Notes under the pieces: generated by a model
What the model was told of the DNA's origin: nothing
The model's database searches: none
The model's input: the letters and a program-made list of their open reading frames with translations, nothing else
Assembly (NCBI GenBank): GCA_016183565.1
Contig: JACPEJ010000004.1
Location: forward strand, 1 to 41,177
Length of the DNA: 41,177 bases
Origin: Candidatus Blackburnbacteria bacterium
GTDB lineage: Bacteria > Patescibacteriota > Microgenomatia > UBA8517 > UBA10165
Direction: 5' to 3'
Shown here: positions 23,096-31,600 of the stretch, in pieces
Layout of the letters: each line of letters opens with the position of its first letter
Position numbering within the stretch: the stretch's first letter is position 1
Translations under genes and position numbers: made by a program

Positions 23096-23162
23096 AGCCT
23101 CGCAAGGTTAGCCTCGCAAGGTTAGCCTCGCAAGGTGAGACCTTGCGAGCGCCTTGCGAGCG
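23096..23162. repeat. 14-bp tandem repeats with a perfect hairpin
   Basis: Three copies of AGCCTCGCAAGGTT at 23096-23136 are followed by two inverted CCTTGCGAG copies. The boundary forms a perfect 10-bp stem (CTCGCAAGGT/ACCTTGCGAG) with a 3-nt loop at 23127-23149. There is no T-run, so it is not a standard terminator. Confidence 0.7.
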
Positions 23163-23195
23163 TAAGCTTAGTAATTTAGTGGTATGTTTTCTTTG

Positions 23196-23265
23196 CAAAC
23201 AAAAAAGGCGCTAAGGCAAGTGAGGAAGAGTTTGAGACTCTTTGTTCTCACTTTACCTTAGCGCC
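23196..23265 (-). terminator. Strong terminator after the 122-aa orphan gene
   Basis: On the minus strand a long stem (GGCGCTAAGG plus AAGTGAG against CTCACTT plus CCTTAGCGCC) with an inner AAGAGT hairpin is followed by TTTTTTG. It lies about 32 bp after the stop of the gene at 23297-23665. Confidence 0.85.
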
Positions 23266-23296
23266 AGGGTCGTCAGGCGACCGGGGGCTCCCCCAT

Positions 23297-23665
23297 CTAG
23301 GACATTTGCTCTTGTAGTCTTGGATCAGCCTTTTGTGTAAAGGCTGAGAGAACAAGAAGCAGATCGTCGCGGTCTCCCTCGTCAACGAAGGCGTCAAATA
23401 CCTCTCGCCACCGACAAGGAATATCCCAACCTGGGGCAAGGACAACAAGGACAGTTGGGGGACGGCACGAGGCACCTAGCGCAGCTTCATACCTCCTGAT
23501 TGCAACACCAAGACCAAGGATAACCAAAGGCCTCCAAGACCAATCTCCTTCTTCTATTGCCAGCTCTATATCCTCCCTATTGGCAATGGTCCGTCGCCAG
23601 TAGCGGCGTGGGAGAGTGGTTCTTGCAAGATGCTCTGAACCGTCGAACCACACGTAGACTTCCAT
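23297..23665 (-). CDS. Orphan 122-aa protein, GC-rich gene
   Basis: This is a 122-aa soluble protein beginning VYVWFDGSEHLARTTLPRRY and rich in Arg, Trp and Leu; a central hydrophobic strand-like PPTVLVVLAPGW is seen. No family is recognised. It has a good Shine-Dalgarno (AAGGAGG, 4 nt before ATG) and one of the strongest terminators in the window. The base composition is clearly more GC-rich than the flanking genes and C-ending codons are common. This may reflect high expression or recent acquisition. The reading frame is intact. Confidence 0.7.
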   Translation of the reverse strand: MEVYVWFDGSEHLARTTLPRRYWRRTIANREDIELAIEEGDWSWRPLVILGLGVAIRRYEAALGASCRPPTVLVVLAPGWDIPCRWREVFDAFVDEGDRDDLLLVLSAFTQKADPRLQEQMS

Positions 23666-23752
23666 ATGCCTCCTTCTCCTTTCCTACGCTGTCAAAGAGC
23701 TTTTTTGGGCACTGAGGGGATTTTACTCTAGTTTTGTTTCAAGAGCAAAGCC

Positions 23753-24805
23753 TTAAAGTTCTACAATCTGTGCTTCGCCATGCCATCTTTCGGCAAAATT
23801 AGGGTCGGCTGTTGTTGTTATTGCTTGTTTGCCCATAACAACACCTAAAACTATCTCGTGGTGTTGGGGGTCAAGCTCTGAGAATATATCATCAAGTAGA
23901 AGCACTGGGCTTTGTTCTGTCTCCTTTTCTATGAAAGCAAGCTCAGCAAGTTTGAGCCACAAAACACTCATTCTTTGTTCTCCTCTTGACCCGTACGTAG
24001 TAAGACTGCGTATTGTCTCAGTCTCATGCTTTCTAAAAACAATATCGTCTCTATGTGGTCCAACAAGAGTTGCACCTGCTTGAACCTCTTCTCTTGCGTA
24101 GTGGGCAAGTCTTTCTTCTGAGATTCCACTTGAGTCATATTCAACACTAAATAATTCTTCTCCTAAGGGGCCTGTTTCATTTGCAAAATCGATAAAATTT
24201 CGGCGAGCGTTACTTAGATAATTTCCATTTTTAATAACTAATTTATCCCAAAATAAAAGTTGAGATCGTGTTGCTTCTCCTTCTCTTATTTGCTCTAAAA
24301 TTCTATTTCTTTGGCGCAAACCTTTTTCGTAAGAAAGAAGACTGCGTCTGTATTCTCGATCAACTTGCGAAATTACACTATCTAGAAACTTTCTTCTTCT
24401 GCCTGGGGTGTGGGTAACTAATTCCAAATCCGAAGGACCAAAAGCAACTGCTTTAAAACTCCCTGCAAAATTATGAAGTTGGCGAGAAACTCCATTTACT
24501 AAAAGTTTTTTTGAGATACCAATGTTCTCGTCTTTCTCTGCTGCCAAGAGCACTTCCAATTCTAACTTCTCTTTATATATATCTATCTTTCCCTTCACTC
24601 TTGCGAAATCACTTCTAACTCTTACCATTTCTCGCTCAAGATCGGCCCGAAAAGATTTACCACTTGAAAGAAGATAGATAGCTTCAAGAATATTTGTTTT
24701 GCCAGCGCCATTGGGGCCAACAATAATTGTTATGTTGGGATTAAAGATTAGGTTCTTTTCTTGGAGGTTTCTGAAATTCTGTAATTGTAGTGCGTTTAAT
24801 AACAT
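23753..24805 (-). CDS. recF: DNA replication and repair protein RecF
   Basis: This is an SMC-like ATPase of 350 aa from the ATG at 24805; a TTG ten codons upstream overlapping mutM is less likely. Walker A is IIVGPNGAGKTNILEAIYLL near the N-terminus, and a signature-like GSRGEQRMSVLWLKLAE and Walker B LLLDDIFSELDPQHHEIV are near the C-terminus. RecF helps load RecA at gaps. The N-terminal LQLQNFRNLQEKNL is typical. It lies directly after mutM, with which it is probably co-transcribed. Confidence 0.95.
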   Translation of the reverse strand: MLLNALQLQNFRNLQEKNLIFNPNITIIVGPNGAGKTNILEAIYLLSSGKSFRADLEREMVRVRSDFARVKGKIDIYKEKLELEVLLAAEKDENIGISKKLLVNGVSRQLHNFAGSFKAVAFGPSDLELVTHTPGRRRKFLDSVISQVDREYRRSLLSYEKGLRQRNRILEQIREGEATRSQLLFWDKLVIKNGNYLSNARRNFIDFANETGPLGEELFSVEYDSSGISEERLAHYAREEVQAGATLVGPHRDDIVFRKHETETIRSLTTYGSRGEQRMSVLWLKLAELAFIEKETEQSPVLLLDDIFSELDPQHHEIVLGVVMGKQAITTTADPNFAERWHGEAQIVEL

Positions 24806-24822
24806 ACTTCCATACCAACCTT

Positions 24823-25713
24823 TTACTTTTGGCAATGCGGGCAGAAGTAGGTTCCTCTGCCATTGATTCTGGTTTTAATAATCTTTCCGCCGCAGTTTGG
24901 GCAAGGTTGGTTTTCTTTTCCGTAAACTAAGAAGTGCTTTTGATAGCCTCCTGGTTCGCCGAGGATGTTAACATAATTTGCTTCCGTTGCTCCGCCATAT
25001 TTCAGACCCCTTTTTAAAACTTCTATTATTGCCCAATATAGCTTCATAGCTTCATGGCTTAATAGCTTTCCCGCAGGCCTTCTTGGGTCAATGCCAGCTA
25101 AAAAAAGTGCGTCGTTTGCGTAAATATTCCCTACTCCACCAATCTTTTTTTGGTCCATTAAAAGCACTTTGATCGCTGTCTTTTTACTCTCTAGAATCTG
25201 GCGAAAGTTATCTAAGGTTAAAGTAACTTGTGAACTGAGTCGGATGGGATCAGGTCCCAACTTATCTATGAAAGGCGACTTCTCCACTTCATCGGTTGGT
25301 ACAACTCTAATCCACCCAAATTGCCTTATATCGTTGTAGTACAGAAAGCTGGTCTGTCCACTTTTGACTTTTGAATTTTGACTTTTGAGTTTGATTATTA
25401 CATGGGTAAACCTGTTTGGCACATTGCCTACATACTTTTTAGAAATTTCGGATTCCTTTGGTCTATCGGGGCCTTGATAGATAAACTGTCCGGTTAGTTT
25501 AATGTGGACAACTAAAGATAGTTTATAGTCTAAGTCTAAGACTAAGACTTTACCAAATCTCCTTATTTTTATAATCTTTCCACCTACTAAATTTTTAATG
25601 TTGCCACTTTGAATAATTTTGGGCAATCGTACCTCGACATCTTCTATAGTCTTTCCAACCAAGTACTTCTCAAAACCCATTCGAATAGTCTCGACTTCAG
25701 GCAACTCTGGCAT
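24823..25713 (-). CDS. mutM: Formamidopyrimidine-DNA glycosylase
   Basis: This is a 296-aa base-excision repair enzyme that removes oxidised purines. It starts MPELPEVETIRMGFEKYL, where the proline after Met is the catalytic nucleophile; an in-frame ATG 13 codons upstream would bury that residue, so 25713 is the start. The helix-two-turn-helix block QKKIGGVGNIYANDALFLAG is intact, and the C-terminal zinc finger CPNCGGKIIKTRINGRGTYF ends in CPHC. A micro-repeat adds a short KLKSQNSKVKSGQ peptide in the N-terminal domain. recF follows. Confidence 0.96.
   Translation of the reverse strand: MPELPEVETIRMGFEKYLVGKTIEDVEVRLPKIIQSGNIKNLVGGKIIKIRRFGKVLVLDLDYKLSLVVHIKLTGQFIYQGPDRPKESEISKKYVGNVPNRFTHVIIKLKSQNSKVKSGQTSFLYYNDIRQFGWIRVVPTDEVEKSPFIDKLGPDPIRLSSQVTLTLDNFRQILESKKTAIKVLLMDQKKIGGVGNIYANDALFLAGIDPRRPAGKLLSHEAMKLYWAIIEVLKRGLKYGGATEANYVNILGEPGGYQKHFLVYGKENQPCPNCGGKIIKTRINGRGTYFCPHCQK
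25361..25393. repeat. TTTTGAC/TTTTGAA micro-repeat inside the mutM gene
   Basis: Four imperfect heptads lie in frame and encode a KSQNSKVKS-type peptide in a loop of the N-terminal domain. Confidence 0.7.
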
Positions 25714-25770
25714 TAGATTTTCAGATCTCCTCGTCGGTAAAGTTACCAACAAGAAGATGGGGTAAAATAG

Positions 25771-26883
25771 TCATTTTCTTTCTTTAAATGTTTTTTCAAC
25801 AAATTCTTTCATCCCTTTCTTAAATCTTTCTTTTGAAAATTTTCTCGCCTGCACTCTGCAGTCTTCTTCTCTAACCCTAATTTTCCCTACTTCTCTAATC
25901 CCTCTAATTAGACCTTCCACAGTATACTCATCAAAGAAAATCCCAGTTTTCCCTTCCACAACCGTTTCTAAATACCCACCACTTCTATATGCTATCACGG
26001 GTGTTCCATAGGACATCGCCTCAACGGGTGTGATGCCAAAATCCTCGTCCGGACTCAAAGCTAAAAATGCTTTTGCTCCCACATAAAGCCTTGCAAGCTC
26101 GGGGTCTTTAACATATCCCAACATCTCCACTGTGAGACCAGCATTCTTTTTAACCCACTCACAAGTGTCTGAATATCCCGAAGCCACTCCCACAATTTTA
26201 AGTGGCACTTTAAGTTTGTTTGCGGCCTTCACTGCCATCTCTATTCCCTTTCCCCCAGTAATCCTTGATACCACCAAATAGTAATCTCCTTTCTTTCCCC
26301 CACTTCCCTTATTTCCCCAACCCACCTCCACCGGCGGATATATCACCACAGCTTCTCTTTTGTAAAACTTCTGAATCCTCTTTTTTACATTTTCGGAATT
26401 TGCGACGAAGTAATTTACTTTTTGGGCAGCTTTCCAATCATACATTCTTACAAAATGTGCAACTACCAAAATATAACTTTTGACAAGCCAATTTTTCTTG
26501 ACTGGAGTTTCGTAACCATAAAGCCAGCGGGGTGGTGTATGACAATAGCATATTTCAACCGGCCCGTCTCGCCGTCCGCCAAACCCCTTAGTTATATACC
26601 AAGAACTGGAGCTTATTACAATGTCATATTTTGAGAGATTAAAACTATTCCAGATTAATGGAGCTAGGAAGCGGAATGGGCTGTGGAGTTTAGTTGCAAA
26701 AAAAGGGATGGAGTTTGCCCAAGAAACATGAACCTCTTTGTCCTTAAACCTATCCCAGGCGGGGCCTTTTTTGTAAAAAGCAGTGTAGATGGGAGCTCTG
26801 GGCCAAATCTCCAACAATGCTTCTAAAACTCTTTCCGCACCACCAAACTCTGAGATAGAATCGTGCACTAGGGCAATTTTCAC
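25771..26883 (-). CDS. GT4-family glycosyltransferase
   Basis: This is a 370-aa GT-B-fold enzyme. The N-terminal half begins KIALVHDSISEFGGAERVLE, with the glycine-rich acceptor-side loop, and contains CYCHTPPRWLYGY. The C-terminal half has YYLVVSRITGGKGIEMAVKA and the donor-binding EX7E region DEDFGITPVEAMSYGTPVIA. It probably adds a sugar to a cell-surface glycan or lipid. The GTG start at 26883 follows GTATACT by 7 nt and lacks a Shine-Dalgarno. No other glycan genes adjoin it. Confidence 0.93.
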   Translation of the reverse strand: MKIALVHDSISEFGGAERVLEALLEIWPRAPIYTAFYKKGPAWDRFKDKEVHVSWANSIPFFATKLHSPFRFLAPLIWNSFNLSKYDIVISSSSWYITKGFGGRRDGPVEICYCHTPPRWLYGYETPVKKNWLVKSYILVVAHFVRMYDWKAAQKVNYFVANSENVKKRIQKFYKREAVVIYPPVEVGWGNKGSGGKKGDYYLVVSRITGGKGIEMAVKAANKLKVPLKIVGVASGYSDTCEWVKKNAGLTVEMLGYVKDPELARLYVGAKAFLALSPDEDFGITPVEAMSYGTPVIAYRSGGYLETVVEGKTGIFFDEYTVEGLIRGIREVGKIRVREEDCRVQARKFSKERFKKGMKEFVEKTFKERK

Positions 26884-26926
26884 TAATCGTAGTATACAAC
26901 GAACCAGAACAAAAATGAGCGCTTAT

Positions 26927-27472
26927 CTAAGAAGATTCTTGAAGTGGTTTCAATCTGAGGTTGGGGCATCCTATCAACCAGCCCGAAAGCTCACTTGGCT
27001 GTCTAAAGATATTCTCTTCCATTAAGTAGTGAGTTTTCACAACTCCATTTTCATCACACACCAAAACAGGTAAATCGGGCAATAACTCTCTGAGAAAATG
27101 CTCGAATTCGTAAAAATCACCATGCCATACTTTTTCGGAAAGGACACACAAAGGATTTTCATAGTCGAAAACCTTCTTTGCTCCCCCTGCTGTCCTTATA
27201 ATCCTACTCAGCCTATCACTGACAAGCACCATAACGTTTTCAGCTTCTGCAACCTGCACATGGACACCGGTACCTTCAAACGCCTTGCGCATCCACTCTT
27301 CTAGATCCTCTACGTCACGCTTTGCAGTTTGGTGGGTAAGTATCAAAACAACATCTATTTCTTTTATCCCTAGGGACTCCTCTTCCAAAGGTCTGAGAGG
27401 TAACTTACTTCCATCAGAAGTTTGAGAAAGTGTGGGCCTTATTTCTGCGATTGCCTCTGCGGTTGCTGCCAT
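26927..27472 (-). CDS. Unknown 181-aa protein
   Basis: This is a soluble protein with alternating strand- and helix-like stretches (EIDVVLILTHQTAKRDVEDL, then VHVQVAEAENVMVLVSDRLS), so an alpha/beta fold is likely. No motif or family is recognised. TATACT ends 6 nt before the ATG, suggesting its own leaderless promoter rather than an operon with the exonuclease gene upstream. It is not part of an obvious pathway. Confidence 0.7.
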   Translation of the reverse strand: MAATAEAIAEIRPTLSQTSDGSKLPLRPLEEESLGIKEIDVVLILTHQTAKRDVEDLEEWMRKAFEGTGVHVQVAEAENVMVLVSDRLSRIIRTAGGAKKVFDYENPLCVLSEKVWHGDFYEFEHFLRELLPDLPVLVCDENGVVKTHYLMEENIFRQPSELSGWLIGCPNLRLKPLQESS

Positions 27473-27541
27473 TTATAAAGTATAGTTTGTAAGGCTCTAG
27501 GTTAAATATATCCTCTTCTCTACAGTGTGTCAAGATTCACC

Positions 27542-28513
27542 TTAAAGAAGCCCTATTTGACCATTACTTCTTTTCTTTTCTGGCCTTGTATTTTCTGTTT
27601 CTCGTTCCTCGCCTGTTAGTCTTTTGTGAAGGCTTTTGAAGCCGAATTCATGAAGTTTGTCTAGGAATTCTTTGCGGTGCGCTACATCTTCTATTTTTGC
27701 ATCTTCAAGATTAATTTCTATTGGTGCGTCGGTAATTATTGTTGCCAGTTTGTGGGACAACATAGCGCTTTCATATCCTTCTTTAAGTTTTTGTACCACT
27801 TTCTCACCAAGCTTTTTTGCTTCAGGAGTTCTTTGCTCAAGGCTTTTGTAAAGATTTTCTACTGTGCCAAAATTACGAATCAGGTCTATTGCTGTCTTTG
27901 GTCCTATTCCAAGAACACCCGGATAGTTGTCAGATGGGTCGCCTACGAGAGCTTTGTATTCTACCATTTCACTTGGCTTAACGCCGAGGTATTCTTCGAC
28001 CTCTTGTTCACCAAATACCTTTGCTTGTGACAGCCCACTTGTTAGCATATATACTTTCACACTTTTTTCCCTTCCGTCTCTTACTCTTACTTTGTCTCTT
28101 ACTAATTGGAGTATGTCTCTATCTCCTGTTACTATGATTACCTCATCTGTTTCAGCCTGTACAGCCAGGGTGCCTATTATGTCGTCTGCTTCAAAACCAG
28201 GACAGGAAAGGGTTTTTATTCCTGCTGCCTCTACCAGCTCTCTTACAAGGCTAATTTGGCTTTTTAGGCCGTCGTCTGTAGTTGGTCTGTGGGATTGGTA
28301 GCCTATATAGGCTTCGTGCCGAAAAGTTGCAATGGGAAGATCAAAGGCAACTACCATGTGAGTAGGATTGAGGGTATCTATTACCTTGAGAAGCATGTTT
28401 GCAAAGCCGTAGACTGCGTTTACAGGTTGACCTTCACGAGTAGTTAGTTCGGGAAGAGCGTGATAAGCTCTGTGGATAATTGCGTGACCATCTAGAAGAA
28501 CTAGTTTTTTCAT
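27542..28513 (-). CDS. 5'-3' exonuclease (Pol I N-terminal domain type)
   Basis: This is a 323-aa flap-endonuclease-family protein from the ATG at 28513. It starts KKLVLLDGHAIIHRAYHALP and has the acidic metal site in PGFEADDIIGTLA and VIIVTGDRDILQLV, plus the helix-hairpin-helix VGDPSDNYPGVLGIGPKTA. The polymerase domain of Pol I is absent and the C-terminus ends in a short basic tail, so it is a stand-alone exonuclease. It probably removes RNA primers or flaps. An upstream in-frame extension lacks homology and is excluded. Confidence 0.93.
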   Translation of the reverse strand: MKKLVLLDGHAIIHRAYHALPELTTREGQPVNAVYGFANMLLKVIDTLNPTHMVVAFDLPIATFRHEAYIGYQSHRPTTDDGLKSQISLVRELVEAAGIKTLSCPGFEADDIIGTLAVQAETDEVIIVTGDRDILQLVRDKVRVRDGREKSVKVYMLTSGLSQAKVFGEQEVEEYLGVKPSEMVEYKALVGDPSDNYPGVLGIGPKTAIDLIRNFGTVENLYKSLEQRTPEAKKLGEKVVQKLKEGYESAMLSHKLATIITDAPIEINLEDAKIEDVAHRKEFLDKLHEFGFKSLHKRLTGEERETENTRPEKKRSNGQIGLL

Positions 28514-28635
28514 GCGTATTTGGGAACTTTTGTGCCTTTTACTTCTTTTGGTAAGCCAATAATTTCGAGTCACAGCTCCAATTGCTCTTTCAATATTACC
28601 GAGGCCTTGTTCCCAGTTCTTTCGGCTCTCATATG

Positions 28636-31600
28636 TTAGATCCTTAGTGTGTTAAAGGCGGGTCGGGTAATTGTGGGTTTTTTCCCAACTATTTCCTCGA
28701 AATCCTCTCTATCCAGTGTTTCTTTTTTAGCCAGTGTATCGGCAATAGCATCAAGTGTTCTTTTACCTCTTTTGAGAATTTTCACAGCCTCCGTGTAGCA
28801 TGCCTCGATGATATTTTTGACTTCTTGATCTACTTGCTCTTGCATTTTTGGGCTGACCTGAAGTGGTTCAATAAATCTGGTTCTGCCTAATTCATCTGCG
28901 TCATATTGTGGTCCCCAATTAACAGGTCCAAGCTTACTCATCCCAAAATCCATTACCATTCTTCTTGCGACATTTGTTGCATTGCTAATATCGTTTGAAG
29001 CACCTGTTGTCATTTCTCCAAAAATAAGTTGTTCGGCAGCGCGCCCACCAAGCATTGCTGTTATTTGTTGGAGAAGCCTGGTTCTGGTTTCATGGCTTCT
29101 GTCCATTGCAGGAGGAATGAGGGTATGACCAAGGCTCATACCTCTTGCAACAATAGAGATCCTGTGTACAGGATCCATTTGAGGGAGGTTATGGGTAACT
29201 AAAGCATGGCCTGATTCGTGGTAAGCTGTAATTCTTTTATCTTCATCGGACTGGAGTCTTCTTTTTGCAGGACCTAGTTTGACCTTGGTTGCTGCCTCTT
29301 CGATGTTTTCGGTTAATATTCCTTTTTTGTTCTCTCGTGCAGCTAGTATTGCTGCTTCGTTAAGCATGTTTTCAAGATCTGCTCCTGAGAAACCAACAGT
29401 TCGTGAGGCAACCCGCTCCCAGTTCACGTCTTCTGTAAACTTCTTGCCCCTAGCGTGAATCTTAAGTATCGCCAATCTTCCTTCTTTGTCTGGCATGTCT
29501 AAAGTTACTCTTCTGTCAAATCTTCCGGGTCGGAGTAGTGCTGGATCAAGTAAATCGCCACGATTTGTGGCTGCCACAACCATTGTATTGTCGTTTGGTG
29601 TAAACCCATCCATTTCAACTAGTATCTGGTTTAATGTCTGTTCCCTTTCATCGTGTCCTCCGGCAAGACCAAAACCTCTTTGTCTACCGATCGCGTCAAT
29701 CTCATCGATAAAAATTATAGATGGAGCAGCCTTTTTTGCGGTGGCGAATAAATCTCGCACTCTGGAATTGTGAAGAAGGACAGGTTTCTCTCCGCCAAAA
29801 AAAGCCTCATTTTCTATCCCACACAAATCGTACACATATCCTTTATATGGTTTCTTAACTATTTTTTGGACTATTGCTCTTTTGAACTGGAATGGCTTTT
29901 CTTCTTTCTCGCTCAAGAAAGGGTTCGTGGTTTTACCAATTATTAGAGTCCAACATTCATAATCTGGAAGCGGTTTATTTTTAATAACTCTCCCGCCCTT
30001 AACGTTTTCGTGTTTAATTCCAACCTTCATACCATGCATACTACACAACCACGAAAGCTCCAAAATAAGCCGTTTAGAGACAGAAGAAGCGCAAAGTTTG
30101 CCGCTTTTGCTCTGATATCCATCACCTTCCCAATAACCTTCCAAGAAACTTAAGAAATACTCCTTAGGTAGATCCCAAATAAATTCAGGTACATGCTTAT
30201 TATGGCTGCCGTTTCCGCAATACTTGGCAAAAAATCTTCCTAAATGAGCTGAATAATATTTAATCCTTAAGGTATTGTCTTGTGTTTTCTCAAACTTCGG
30301 ATATACACCAAAGATTTCTAACATTAAAGTTGCAACATCCTTATGTAAATCTGTTTCGTGCACTCCAAAAGTAAACTCTAAACTGGTCGTTCCCCTACCC
30401 TCGGCTGTATAGTAGCCAAAAAGTTTCAAAAGAGAGGGTGTTACTTTTGTCTTTTCTGGAAGACTTAACTTCACACGTTTCTTGCTAAGAAGCCTCGGTA
30501 AATGAATTTGCCTTTGCCAATTCCCCACCGTTGCTTGAGAAACCCCAACTTGTGAAGCAATTGCGTATTGACTCATCATTCCAGAATTTGCCAAAGCAAA
30601 CTGATATTTTTCAACTAACTCTTGGTTATCATTCCAAACATCAAGCTCAATTTCCGAAGTATTATCCAAAAACTTGTGGGCCACAATCTTGTGCTTTTGC
30701 GGAGTGTCAGGCTGATAAGCAAGCCTGATATTAAGAGGCAACTCAACCAAAAGATCTCCTTTCTTTATATCTTTTGTGGCAACGGGTAATATTCTACCAT
30801 TACTTCTTATAAACACACTATGATCCGCTGTTGTCTTGACTATTCCCCCTAAATAATGAATCTCGTAAATCTCTTGAGCTTTATGGCGAAAAACAGCGGT
30901 TATATTTTTAAACGCTGAATTAACAATCCTTAGCATCTTGCCATTTTTATATCCCCAGAACCCACTAGTTTGACTATCAAAACCAAGTGTTTGAATGTTT
31001 TCTACTTTAACAAGACCTTCTTTGTCTTCTTTAAAGAAAGAATCAACAAATCGACTTATTGGCAGAAGTTCTGTTCCTTGCTCATTTTTAATAAGGATTG
31101 GTGTGTCTCCTGTTACAGATGCTCCAACACCCACCAACATTTCCATAAACTCTGATCCGGCCATGGAGAAAAATGGTACACCGGCTTCGCCAGCTACTGC
31201 CTTTGCAAGAAGAGTGTTGTGATTTACAAATCCATTACCCAAAAAACTGTGTGTCTCAGGGACTGTAAAATCATACACCCGAGCAAAACTTTCCTTTTTT
31301 TCTACCACCGGAGAAAAGAAGAAGTTTGCCTCAAAAAGGCTTCGCAGATACTCAATATGCGGTACTTCAACATCTAAAGACCTCACATAGGAAATATAGT
31401 CACCGAGAACCTGGCGAGAAATTCGCGTCCTTCTTCGAACTTTATCAATCATTTTAGATAATTTTTTATTGCTAAGCTTTCGTCTAGACAGTTCTCTCCA
31501 CGAAGACTCCACGACTGAACCTACTCCCGGTATAACATCTACATTAGTATTGAACATCTTCACTCTCCTAAGATGGTCCTCCAATCTCCCTTGTTTTCTA

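Noticed and set aside
28514-28635. Short frame between ftsH and the exonuclease (MRAERTGNKASVILKEQ, then a TGA)
   Set aside because: It has only 20 codons before a TGA, no recognised homology, and no sign of UGA recoding elsewhere in the window.
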